From Myxococcus fulvus (lineage in GTDB: Bacteria; Myxococcota; Myxococcia; Myxococcales; Myxococcaceae), in contig NZ_FOIB01000004.1 in NCBI RefSeq assembly GCF_900111765.1, forward strand, positions 1 to 64,000: a stretch of DNA of 64,000 bases. The letters are read 5' to 3'. This document shows, piece by piece, positions 25,444 to 33,833 of the stretch. The notes beneath the pieces are model-generated. The model had not been told where the DNA came from. It searched no databases and was given only the letters and a program-made list of their open reading frames with translations. The translations under genes were made by a program, and so were the position numbers. Within the stretch, counting starts at the first letter, position 1. Each line of letters starts with the position of its first letter.

Positions 25444-27363
25444 TCAGGCGCGGGGCAAGAGCCCCACCTGGGCCACTTCCTCGACGACGTTCGTCGCGTT
25501 CGTCGTCCTGCGCCGCTCCTGCGTCAGCACGTTGCGCACGCGCGCCACCAGCTCATCGGCGACGTACGGCCGCGTGCACAAGGACGTCTCCTCCTGCGCC
25601 CACCAGGGCCTCGCGTCCCCGGCCAACAGAATCGGCACCGGCCTGGCGCGAGGCAGCGTGGCGAAGGTCTCCAGGAACACCCCCGCCTGTCCATGCGTCG
25701 CGGAGGTGGACAGCACGATGAGGTCCACCGGCAGGTGCGTGGCCCGCCGGAGCGCCTCCGCCCCGTCCCTCGCCGTGAGCACCTCGAAGCCCTCCGCGCA
25801 CAGCACGCGCTCGGCCATCGCCTCCTGCGCCGAGTCCTCGTCCAGGAGCAGCACCCGCCGGGGCAACATCTTCACCTCGTGCGCCGGCATGCGCGGCAGG
25901 CTCACGGTGAAGGTGCTCCCATGCCCCTCGGCGCTCGCCAGCGTCAGCGCGCCCCCGTGCAGCCTCGCGATGGAGTGGCTGATGAACAACCCCAGCCCCA
26001 GGCCCCCGAAGTTGCGGTGCGACACGTTGCGCGCCCGGTAGAAGCGCTGGAACACCTGCGACTGGTCCGCGCCCGGAATCCCGATGCCGTGGTCCTGCAC
26101 GTGGATGCGCGACTCGCTCGCCAGCTTCTCCACCCGCACGACAATCGGCTCCCCGGGCGGGCTGTACTTGTGCGCGTTCTCCAGCAGGTTCACCAACACC
26201 TGCTCCAGCCTGTCCCTGTCGCCTCGCACCCACACCCTCTCGCGAGGCACCTCCACCGCGAACGGGCGCTCGAAGGCCGCGCGGAAGTGGTCCACCACCT
26301 CGGCCACCAACTGCCCCAGCTCCAGCGGCGCCAGGTCCAACGCCAGCCGTCCCGCATCCAGCCTGGACGCGTCCAGCAGGTCGTCCACCAGGCCCACCAG
26401 CCGCTCGACCTGACGCTTGGACTTCAGCACCGTGGACAGCTCCAACGGCTGCCCCAGCGTGAGCCGGCGCTCCATCGTGTACAGGCCCAGCTTCAGCGGC
26501 GTGAGCGGCGTCTTCAGCTCGTGGCTCGCGATGGACATGAACTCCTCGCGCACCTGGAGCGCCGCCTTCGCCTCCCTCAAGAGCCGCGCGTTCTCCACCG
26601 CCACCGCGAGCTGGTTGGCCGCCGCCGTCCACAGCTCCAGCTCCCGCGCGGAGAAGGACGTCCCCTGCTCCTTATAGAGCAGCAAGAGCCCCACCGTCCG
26701 CCGGGGCGCGCACAGCGGCACCGCCGCGAAGATGGAGCCCAACGAGTCCCCATACCCGCGCTGGATGCCCAGCTGCGCCTGACGCAGGGCCAGCGCCTGG
26801 TGGAACGGGTCCTCCGTCGGATCAAACAAGTCCTCGGGCGACTCGGTCCCCGCCAGGTCCGACACCGCCGAGCGGCGCAGCTCCGTGCCGTCCTCCTCGC
26901 AGAGGTACACCTCCGCGCGGCGCACCTGGGCACACCTCACCAGCGCCACCACCGCCGCCGCGCAGACGCTGTCCACCTCCAGCGACTCGCCCACGGCGCG
27001 GGCAATCTCGCGCACCGCCAGCGAGAAGGCCCCGTCGTCATCCACGCCGGAGGGTTCCACCACCAGCCAGGCGCCGGGCACCTCCTCCTCACGCCCCGGC
27101 TTCACCTGCACGCGCACCTGATGCAGCTCGCGGGTGATGACGTGGCCGGTGTGGGCGCGGCCCTCGCGGACGGCCAGCTCGATGGCCTCCAGGCTCCGGC
27201 CCTGCTCCAGCGCGGACAGGAGGCTGTGGCCGGGACTCAGCGCCATGCCCGTCTTGCGGGCGAAGCTCGCCTCACACCACTGGACGCACAGGTCGGGACC
27301 GACGCGCACCAGGGCCTGGGGGAGACACGAGAAGGCTTCTTCGACGTCAGGGGGAAGCGTCAT
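25444..27363 (-). CDS. PAS-GAF hybrid sensor histidine kinase with degenerate receiver
   Basis: A 639-residue soluble kinase. A PAS-like region (1-100) is followed by GAF (about 115-265), HisKA with H281 in SIASHELKTPLTP, and HATPase with N-box LLENAHKYS, DHGIGIP and GLGLGLFIS. The C-terminus (about 502-625) has a receiver fold, but the phosphoacceptor position reads LST where LD is expected (Ser near 551), and the conserved Lys is Arg in CTRPY. It is therefore a pseudo-receiver that cannot be phosphorylated normally. The start is the ATG at 27363; the ribosome site is weak. It is divergent from queF over 196 bases. Confidence 0.9.
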   Translation of the reverse strand: MTLPPDVEEAFSCLPQALVRVGPDLCVQWCEASFARKTGMALSPGHSLLSALEQGRSLEAIELAVREGRAHTGHVITRELHQVRVQVKPGREEEVPGAWLVVEPSGVDDDGAFSLAVREIARAVGESLEVDSVCAAAVVALVRCAQVRRAEVYLCEEDGTELRRSAVSDLAGTESPEDLFDPTEDPFHQALALRQAQLGIQRGYGDSLGSIFAAVPLCAPRRTVGLLLLYKEQGTSFSARELELWTAAANQLAVAVENARLLREAKAALQVREEFMSIASHELKTPLTPLKLGLYTMERRLTLGQPLELSTVLKSKRQVERLVGLVDDLLDASRLDAGRLALDLAPLELGQLVAEVVDHFRAAFERPFAVEVPRERVWVRGDRDRLEQVLVNLLENAHKYSPPGEPIVVRVEKLASESRIHVQDHGIGIPGADQSQVFQRFYRARNVSHRNFGGLGLGLFISHSIARLHGGALTLASAEGHGSTFTVSLPRMPAHEVKMLPRRVLLLDEDSAQEAMAERVLCAEGFEVLTARDGAEALRRATHLPVDLIVLSTSATHGQAGVFLETFATLPRARPVPILLAGDARPWWAQEETSLCTRPYVADELVARVRNVLTQERRRTTNATNVVEEVAQVGLLPRA

Positions 27364-27559
27364 GTGCTCGGGAAGGTGGCGGGGGCCTTCCCGGGATTAT
27401 GAACCCCGCGGCGAAGGCGCAACCGAGGGCCCCCCCGCTTTCCCCGCTGGTGGACGGGTGCCGCGTTGAGGGCTCGACAGAACCCCCGGAGGGCCTCCCG
27501 AAAGGCCCCACTCCACGTCGTGGATGACACGTAGCGATGGTGTGCTAGACGACAGCGCC

Positions 27560-27922
27560 ATGCCTTCGCAGCCGACCAAGGACCTTCAGACCTTCCCCAA
27601 CCCGGCGCCCGAGCGCGACTACGAGATCGCGTTCGACGTCCCGGAGTTCACCTGCCTCTGCCCGCTCACGGGGCAGCCGGACTTCGCCCGGTTCAAGATT
27701 ACGTACGTCCCGGACCAGAGCTGCATCGAGCTCAAGAGCCTGAAGCTCTACATGTGGGCGTACCGCAACGAGGGGGCCTTCCACGAGAAGGTCACCAACA
27801 CCATCGCCGAGGACATCATCAAGGCCATCCAGCCGCGCAAGCTGACGGTGGTGGGTGACTGGTTCGTGCGCGGTGGCATCGGCACCATCGTCACCGTCAC
27901 GCACGAGCAGAAGAAGGCTTGA
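27560..27922 (+). CDS. queF: NADPH-dependent preQ0 reductase (7-cyano-7-deazaguanine reductase)
   Basis: Reduces the nitrile of preQ0 to preQ1, a committed step of queuosine tRNA modification. The 120 residues fit the short unimodular (YkvM-like) type. The active-site Cys is in [13 protein letters not shown]. The substrate-binding [10 protein letters not shown] and NEGAFHE segments and GGIGTIVTV are intact. The ATG at 27560 gives the canonical start; an ATG at 27524 would add twelve residues. An element resembling ATGACA-N16-TAGACG (27523-27550) might be its promoter with a very short leader. Another gene of the pathway type (QueA-like) lies 6 kb away. Confidence 0.95.
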   Translation: MPSQPTKDLQTFPNPAPERDYEIAFDVPEFTCLCPLTGQPDFARFKITYVPDQSCIELKSLKLYMWAYRNEGAFHEKVTNTIAEDIIKAIQPRKLTVVGDWFVRGGIGTIVTVTHEQKKA

Positions 27923-27934
27923 GCCGCCTCACGC

Positions 27935-27973
27935 CGCGGGGTGGATGAGCGCCAGGAGCGCCGTCCACCCGCG
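27935..27973. terminator. hairpin between convergent queF and membrane protein genes
   Basis: CGCGGGGTGGA (27935-27945) pairs with TCCACCCGCG (27964-27973) with one bulge. It lies between two convergent genes and could end transcription from both sides. No T-run is present. Confidence 0.45.
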
Positions 27974-27983
27974 TGCGCCGGGC

Positions 27984-28178
27984 CTACTCCACCTTGTCGT
28001 AGATGGCGTCGGCCTTCTTGTTGAGGTCCGTCTCCAGGCGATCAGCCGCCTTGTGCACGTTCTCCAGGCGCCGCGCGGCGGCGGCCTCGGGGTCCGTCCT
28101 GGCCGGCCGCTGCATCACGTACCACGCGGCGGCGACGAGGACTCCAAAGCCCAGCACGAAGGTGACGATGCGTCCCAT
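27984..28178 (-). CDS. small single-span membrane protein
   Basis: A 64-residue protein. Residues 4-20 form one transmembrane helix (IVTFVLGFGVLVAAAWY). The rest is a charged, probably cytoplasmic helix (AAARRLENVHKAADRLETD) with coiled-coil character. The ATG at 28178 has GGAGG 4 bases upstream. It begins 18 bases after the kinase stop and is surely co-transcribed with it. No family was recognised; it might anchor or modulate the kinase. Confidence 0.75.
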   Translation of the reverse strand: MGRIVTFVLGFGVLVAAAWYVMQRPARTDPEAAAARRLENVHKAADRLETDLNKKADAIYDKVE

Positions 28179-28196
28179 GATTGCCTCCTGTCCTCG

Positions 28197-29285
28197 TCAG
28201 CGCGTGAGCTGCTGAACGAGCGGCGCCCACTGCGCCTGGGTGAAGTAGAGCCCGGTGCCCGCGGCGGACGCCAGCGCCAGCGCGGCCAGCGCCCACTTGA
28301 GCTTGCCGCCGGAGCGCGAGCGCGAGGTGTCGAAGACCTCCGCCGCCGCGTCCAGCTCCTGGGGCCGCAAGAGCTGCTGCGCCTCCGTCTCGGTGAGCTT
28401 CTGGCGGTGGCGCAGGAAGGCGACGAGCAGCCCCGCGTGCGACACCTGGACCTCCTGGGCGAGGAACACGTCCAGCTCGCGGCGCATGGCGGCGGCGTCC
28501 GGGAAGCGGTCCTCGGGCTTCACCTCCATGGCGCGCTGGATGATGCGCACCAGGGGCGTGGGCACGTTGGGGGCCACCTTGCCCAGCGGCGTGTACTTGC
28601 CGTCGCGGATGCGCGCGAAGACCTCGCCCGCCGTCTTGCCGTGGAAGGGCCGGGCGCCGGAGAGGGCCTCGTAGAGCAGCACGCCCAGCGAGAAGATGTC
28701 GGTGCGGCCATCCAGCGGCGCGCCCGTCACCTGCTCCGGGGACATGTACGACGGCGTGCCCACGGCCATGCCCGCCTGGGTGAGGGCCTCCAGACCCACG
28801 TCCTTGGCGATGCCGAAGTCCATCAGCTTCACGTCACCGGACTTGGTGAGCATGACGTTGGCGGGCTTCAGGTCGCGATGAATGATGTGCCGGAAGTGCG
28901 CGTGGTCCAGCGCGCTGGCGATGCGCGCGGCGATGACGCCCGTGACGTCCGGGGGCAGCGGCCCTTCCTTGATGAGCGTGTGCAGGGTGGGCCCGTCCAC
29001 CAGCTCCATCACCATGAACATGCTGTCGTTCTTCTCCACGAGGTCGTAGAGCGTGACGATGTTCTGGTGACGGAAGGCAGCCAGCGCGAGCGACTCCCGA
29101 CGGAAGCGGGACAAGGTCTCTCGGTCTCGCTTGCCCTCGGGCAGCAATTCCTTGATGGCCACCTCGCGCTGAATCATCTCGTGGAGGCCGCGATACACGA
29201 CGGCCATCCCACCTCGGCCCAGCTCTCCGAGCACTCGATACGCGCCAATCTTGCGATGACGCACACTTCTTTCCGCGGCAGGCAC
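28197..29285 (-). CDS. Hanks-type Ser/Thr protein kinase, membrane-anchored
   Basis: A 362-residue kinase. The kinase domain (13-275) is complete: Gly loop GELGRGGMAVVYRG, K45 in EVAIKEL, catalytic HRDLKPANVML, LMDFGIAKD and the SYMSPEQ activation segment. A helical linker follows. One membrane span lies near the C-terminus (KWALAALALASAAGTGLYF) with only a short tail outside, so a large external sensor is absent. The GTG at 29285 starts the open frame. It is the first gene of a two-gene unit with the small membrane protein and is divergent from the lipoprotein gene. Confidence 0.92.
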   Translation of the reverse strand: MPAAERSVRHRKIGAYRVLGELGRGGMAVVYRGLHEMIQREVAIKELLPEGKRDRETLSRFRRESLALAAFRHQNIVTLYDLVEKNDSMFMVMELVDGPTLHTLIKEGPLPPDVTGVIAARIASALDHAHFRHIIHRDLKPANVMLTKSGDVKLMDFGIAKDVGLEALTQAGMAVGTPSYMSPEQVTGAPLDGRTDIFSLGVLLYEALSGARPFHGKTAGEVFARIRDGKYTPLGKVAPNVPTPLVRIIQRAMEVKPEDRFPDAAAMRRELDVFLAQEVQVSHAGLLVAFLRHRQKLTETEAQQLLRPQELDAAAEVFDTSRSRSGGKLKWALAALALASAAGTGLYFTQAQWAPLVQQLTR

Positions 29286-29390
29286 GGGCGAAGGGTACAG
29301 AAGTGGACGCGTACCGTCGATGTCTCACGTGGCCGCTTCGACTCCCCCCGGGTCCAGGACCACAGGCCCCCCGCTTTCCCCCTCGACACC

Positions 29391-29597
29391 ATGACACTGC
29401 GTCTGCTCGCCCCCCTCCTCGCCCTCTGCATGTTCGGTGGCTGCATCGTCCACCGGGACGTGCACCACGACCACCGTCCGTCCAAGTCAAAGAAGTCCAA
29501 GGGCAACAGCAAGCAATGCCACCCGAGCCAGTACTGGGACGGCGACGAGTGCCGACACAAGGGGAAGGGCAAGGGAGCACGCAAGCACGACGGGTGA
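29391..29597 (+). CDS. small basic lipoprotein-like protein
   Basis: A 68-residue precursor. The N-terminus is a signal sequence ending in a lipobox-like MFGGC (Cys near 18). The mature part is His/Lys-rich (HRDVHHDHRPSKSKKSK, then KGKGKGARKHDG) with two further Cys around a QYWDGDEC motif. That resembles short Cys-rich extracellular peptides. No family was recognised. The ATG at 29391 is the first start that gives the signal peptide. Confidence 0.65.
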   Translation: MTLRLLAPLLALCMFGGCIVHRDVHHDHRPSKSKKSKGNSKQCHPSQYWDGDECRHKGKGKGARKHDG

Positions 29598-29660
29598 AGT
29601 CCCTGGCTCCACCCGGGGCCCGTCCCCCTGGGCCCGGGAGAGTTGTAGGGTGGCCGGGTG

Positions 29661-30800
29661 ATGCGTCCCGAAGCCGCCGTCCTCCCGCTGCCCGTGCCCG
29701 CCCTCGTCTCCGGAGCGCTCGTCCCGGAGCGGGAGGATGAGCGGTGCACGCTGCTGGACGGCGGGACGGAGGCGTACCCCCGGATGCTGGAGGCCATCTC
29801 CTTCGCCCGGCACCGCATCCACCTGGAGGTCTACACCTTCGAGCGCGAGGGCGTGGGCGCGCTCTTCGTGGACGCGCTCGTCGCCGCGGCGAAGCGGGGT
29901 GTGTCGGTGAAGGTGGTGGTGGACGGCTGGGGCAGCATCGGCAACAGCGCGTACCTCACCCAGACGCTGCGGGCCGCGGGCGCGAAGGTGCGGGTGTACA
30001 ACCCGCTCACGTCGCTGTGCCTGGGGCGCTCGTGGCGCAACCACCGCAAGATTCTGCTCGTCGACGACACGGTGGCGTTCCTGGGTGGCATCAACATCGG
30101 GGATGCGTATGCGGCGAAGGGTGACGTGCCCGGGTGGGCGGACCTGGCCGTGGAGCTGCGAGGCGACATCTGCCGGCAGCTCGGCGAGAAGCTCACGGCG
30201 GGCGCGGCGGCGCTGACGTCCGGCGCGGTGCGCCTGTTCCTGTCCGGCTTCGCGGGAGGCCACCGGCTGCGCAAGCGCTACCTGTCCGCCATCGACGGCG
30301 CGAAGCACGAGGTGCTGCTCGCCCACGCGTACTTCCTGCCTGATGCGGCCTTCGTGCGGGCGCTGACGCGCGCGGCGCGCCGGGGCGTGCGGGTGTCGCT
30401 GCTGCTCGCGGGCCGCAGCGACGTCATCTTCGCCAGGGCCGCCACCATGCGGCTGTACGGCACCTTCCTGCGCGCGGGCGTGAGCATCCACGAGTGGACC
30501 GCGTCCACGCTGCACGCCAAGGCGGCGGTGGTGGATGGCCAGACGCTGCTCGTGGGCAGCTTCAACCTGGACCCGCTCTCGCTGGTGAATCTGGAGACCC
30601 TGGTGGAGGCCGAGGAGCCCGGCGTGGCGGCGCAGGCTGCGCTGTGGCTGGAGAAGCACATGGAGTCGTCCCGGCACGTGCTGCTCGACCAGTGTGGCCG
30701 CTCGGGGCTGCAGCGGTGGCTCCTGGATGTCGTGGGCCTGGCGGTGGCGCGCTTCGCGGAGCGCTTCGCCAGCTTCATCGGCCGGCGTCGCAAGCGCTGA
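29661..30800 (+). CDS. phospholipase D/cardiolipin synthase-like protein
   Basis: A 379-residue protein with two HKD phosphodiesterase motifs: NHRKILLVDDTVAFLGGINI (near 125-145) and HAKAAVVDGQTLLVGSFNLD (near 288-308). The pairing is as in cardiolipin synthases, which join two phosphatidylglycerols, and in other PLD enzymes. There is no N-terminal membrane span, unlike the classic ClsA, so it resembles the soluble ClsB type. A C-terminal Arg/Lys end (RRRKR) could bind membranes. The start is ATG 29661; the adjacent GTG at 29658 is an alternative. Confidence 0.88.
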   Translation: MRPEAAVLPLPVPALVSGALVPEREDERCTLLDGGTEAYPRMLEAISFARHRIHLEVYTFEREGVGALFVDALVAAAKRGVSVKVVVDGWGSIGNSAYLTQTLRAAGAKVRVYNPLTSLCLGRSWRNHRKILLVDDTVAFLGGINIGDAYAAKGDVPGWADLAVELRGDICRQLGEKLTAGAAALTSGAVRLFLSGFAGGHRLRKRYLSAIDGAKHEVLLAHAYFLPDAAFVRALTRAARRGVRVSLLLAGRSDVIFARAATMRLYGTFLRAGVSIHEWTASTLHAKAAVVDGQTLLVGSFNLDPLSLVNLETLVEAEEPGVAAQAALWLEKHMESSRHVLLDQCGRSGLQRWLLDVVGLAVARFAERFASFIGRRRKR

Positions 30801-30921
30801 AGCCCGCCAGGTCACGTGGACGTCACACGGACAGTGGGGAGCGCTCCGCCGAGTGGCCGCTCCCGTCGATGACGTGCTGCGCGGGGCGTCCGGGGGCTCT
30901 ACACTGCGCTGACGCCCGACC

Positions 30922-32448
30922 ATGCCAAGACGCCACCCCCTCCAGCCCGTACTCGCCGCCATCGACGTGGGGACGAACGCCGTCCGCCTGGAGCTCGCCC
31001 GGCCGGATGCCGATGGGGCGCTCGAGACGCTGCACCAGGAGCGAGACCCCATCCGTCCCGGTGAGGGCGTCTTCGCCACGGGCACCATGCCGGAGGCCAC
31101 GGCCCAGCGGCTGCTCTCCACGCTGCGCCGGTACTCGGCGCTGTGCCGCCGTCACAAGGCGCAGGTGCGCGCGGTGGCCACCAGCGCCCTGCGCGAGGCG
31201 CGCAACGCCCCGGACATCGTCCGCCGCGTGCGCGAGGAGTCGGGGCTCAACCTGGAGGTCGTCAGCGGCAAGGAGGAGGCGCGCCTCATCTGCCTGGGCG
31301 TGCTGCACCGCAAGCCGCCGGGCACCCGCTCGCTGCTCATCGACATCGGCGGGGGCAGCACCGAGGTGGCCACCGCCGTGGGCGAGCGGCCCGACAACCT
31401 GTGGAGCCTGGGACTGGGCTCGGTGCGGCTCACCGAGGTGTTCGACGCGTCGCGCACGGTGACGACGAAGCAGCTGCGGCTGATGCGCGGCTTCGTGTCG
31501 GAGGTGCTGGGCAAGACGCTGCCGCCCAAGCTGCCGCACCTGCCGCGGGTGGCGCTCGGCTCGTCGGGCACCATCAACGCGGTGGTGTCCTTCGCCGCGG
31601 CGCAGGAGAACAGCGGCAACGCCACCGTGCGCCAGCTCACGCAGACGGTGGAGCTGCTGGCGCAGATGCCGGTGGAGCGGCGCAGGAAGCGCTTCGACCC
31701 CAAGCGCGCGGACATCATCGTCTCCGGCGCCGTCATCCTCGAGGGCGTGGCGAAGTACCTGGGCATCGAGTCCGTCAGCGTCGTCAACCGCGGCCTGCGC
31801 GACGGCATCCTGGTGGACCTGCTCTACCGCCAGGAGGCGCACCATCCGCCGGACGACCACAGCCTGTCCGACGCGGCCATCGCCATGGGCCAGCGCTTCT
31901 TCTTCGACGAGAAGCACGCGAAGCAGGTGACGCGGCTGGCGCTGCGGCTCTTCGACGACCTGGCCGCCCTGCACCAGCTGCCGCTGTCGGTGCGCCCGTA
32001 TCTGGAGACGGCCGCGCTGCTGCACGACATCGGCCACGCGGTGAACTACGAGCGGCACCACAAGCACACGTACTACCTCATCCGGCACGCGGACATCCCG
32101 GGCCTGTCGGACCGGGAGCGGGAGCTGGTGGCCCGCGTGGCGCGCTACCACCGCAGGAGCCCTCCGGAGCTGGCCCACTCGGGCATGGCGGGGCTGACGC
32201 CCACCGAGGCCCGCACCGTGCGCAAGCTCGCCACCCTGCTGCGCGTGGCCAACTCGCTGGACCACAGCCACCACCAGCCCATCAAGGACTTCCGCGCCAC
32301 CAACGGGCGCGACGGTGTGGCGCTGCACCTGCACGCGCGGCAGCCGGTGGACCTGGAGCTGTGGAACGCGGAGCGCGAGGTGCTGCCCTTCCGCCGCGTC
32401 TTCGGCCGCAAGCTCACCTTCCACGTGCACCACACCGCGGGGCGCTGA
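30922..32448 (+). CDS. Ppx/GppA-family phosphatase with C-terminal HD domain
   Basis: A 508-residue protein of the exopolyphosphatase/pppGpp phosphatase family (ASKHA fold). The N-terminal AAIDVGTNAVRLEL loop, the VVSGKEEARL segment and the phosphate-binding IDIGGGSTEV are intact (residues 10-300). The C-terminus has an HD phosphohydrolase-like domain with LLHDIGHAVNYERHHKH and RYHRRSPPEL. The family hydrolyses inorganic polyphosphate and/or pppGpp, linking phosphate storage and the stringent response; which one applies here is undecided. The ATG at 30922 fits the family N-terminus. Confidence 0.92.
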   Translation: MPRRHPLQPVLAAIDVGTNAVRLELARPDADGALETLHQERDPIRPGEGVFATGTMPEATAQRLLSTLRRYSALCRRHKAQVRAVATSALREARNAPDIVRRVREESGLNLEVVSGKEEARLICLGVLHRKPPGTRSLLIDIGGGSTEVATAVGERPDNLWSLGLGSVRLTEVFDASRTVTTKQLRLMRGFVSEVLGKTLPPKLPHLPRVALGSSGTINAVVSFAAAQENSGNATVRQLTQTVELLAQMPVERRRKRFDPKRADIIVSGAVILEGVAKYLGIESVSVVNRGLRDGILVDLLYRQEAHHPPDDHSLSDAAIAMGQRFFFDEKHAKQVTRLALRLFDDLAALHQLPLSVRPYLETAALLHDIGHAVNYERHHKHTYYLIRHADIPGLSDRERELVARVARYHRRSPPELAHSGMAGLTPTEARTVRKLATLLRVANSLDHSHHQPIKDFRATNGRDGVALHLHARQPVDLELWNAEREVLPFRRVFGRKLTFHVHHTAGR

Positions 32449-32602
32449 CGCACGGCCCCCCGGCTGCTGGCCGGAAGAGGAGGCTGTGCGCGCTTTGCCC
32501 CCACCCGGACGGATGCCCACGCTGCAAGGCGTGTGGGTCCGTCCGCGGGCGGGCCCTTTCGTCTTTCCAGACACGGGCCCCTGGCGGGGAAGGAGCAGTC
32601 CG

Positions 32603-33823
32603 ATGAAGGCCATCGTTTTCCATGGGATTGGGGACATCCGGCTCGACGACGTGGAGGAGCCCCGGCTGGAGAAGCCCACGGACGCCATCGTCAAGCTGTC
32701 GGCGAGCGCCATCTGCGGCACGGACCTCCACATGATTCGCGGGACGATGCCGGGGATGAAGCCGGGCACCATCCTGGGCCACGAGGGCGTGGGCTACATC
32801 GAGGCGCTCGGCGACGACGTGCGCAACTTCCACGTGGGCGACCGCGTGGTCATCCCGTCCACCATCGCCTGCGGCAACTGCGTGTACTGCCGCGCGGGCT
32901 ACCATTCGCAGTGCAACGACGCGAACCCCAACGGCGCCGCCGCGGGCACGGCCTTCTTCGGAGGCCCCGCGCCGACGGGCCCCTTCCACGGCATGCAGGC
33001 GGAGAAGGTGCGCGTGCCCTTCGCCAACGCGGGGCTGGTGCGGATTCCGGACGGCGTCACCGACGAGCAGGCCATCCTGGTCTCGGACATCTTCCCGACG
33101 GGCTACTTCGGCGCGGAGCTGGCGGAAATCAAACCGGGCGACACCGTGGCGGTGTTCGGCTGCGGCCCGGTGGGGTTGTTCGCCATCGTCAGCGCGAAGC
33201 TCTTCGGCGCCGGCCGCGTCTTCGCCATCGACTGCCACGAGGACCGGCTGGAGCTGGCGCGCGCCCAGGGCGCGGAGGTCATCAACTTCGATGAAGAGGA
33301 GCCGGTGGTGACGCTCTTGCGCCTGACGAACGGCATCGGCGTGGACCGGGCCATCGACGCGGTGGGCGTGGACGCGGTGCACGCGCACGCGGGCCCCGCC
33401 GCGAAGGAGGCCCACGCGCAGAAGGCGGAGCACAAGCGCGAGGTGAAGGAGGCCGCGCCCAAGACGAACCCGGACGGCGACAACTGGGTGCCCGGCGACG
33501 CGCCCGCACAGGTGCTCCAGTGGGCGGTGGAGGGCCTGGCCAAGGCCGGCACCCTGTCCATCATCGGCGTCTACCCACAGCAGGTGCGCACGTTCCCCAT
33601 CGGCGCGGCGATGAACAAGAACCTCACGCTCAAGATGGGCAACTGCAACCACCGCAAGTACATCCCCCGGCTGCTGGAGCTGGTGCGCACCGGCGAGGTG
33701 GACCCCACGGCCATCCTCTCGCACGTGGAGCCCATGGCCAGCGCGCTGGACGCCTACCGCAACTTCGACCTGCGCAAGCCCGGCTGGGTGAAGGTGGAGC
33801 TGGAGCCCTCGCAGCTCCAGTGA
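32603..33823 (+). CDS. zinc-dependent alcohol dehydrogenase (MDR family)
   Basis: A 406-residue medium-chain dehydrogenase. Catalytic zinc ligands are C38 (ICGTD) and H60-E61 (GHEGVG). The structural zinc site is C90, C93, C96 and C104. The NAD-binding turn VFGCGPVGLFA is intact. It most resembles the glutathione-independent formaldehyde dehydrogenase-like subgroup. A charged insert of about 40 residues (AKEAHAQKAEHKREVKE) interrupts the domain near 265-300. The physiological alcohol is unknown. The ATG at 32603 has GGAAGGAG upstream. It converges on the QueA-like gene. Confidence 0.9.
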   Translation: MKAIVFHGIGDIRLDDVEEPRLEKPTDAIVKLSASAICGTDLHMIRGTMPGMKPGTILGHEGVGYIEALGDDVRNFHVGDRVVIPSTIACGNCVYCRAGYHSQCNDANPNGAAAGTAFFGGPAPTGPFHGMQAEKVRVPFANAGLVRIPDGVTDEQAILVSDIFPTGYFGAELAEIKPGDTVAVFGCGPVGLFAIVSAKLFGAGRVFAIDCHEDRLELARAQGAEVINFDEEEPVVTLLRLTNGIGVDRAIDAVGVDAVHAHAGPAAKEAHAQKAEHKREVKEAAPKTNPDGDNWVPGDAPAQVLQWAVEGLAKAGTLSIIGVYPQQVRTFPIGAAMNKNLTLKMGNCNHRKYIPRLLELVRTGEVDPTAILSHVEPMASALDAYRNFDLRKPGWVKVELEPSQLQ

Positions 33824-33833
33824 GCCCCAGCGC

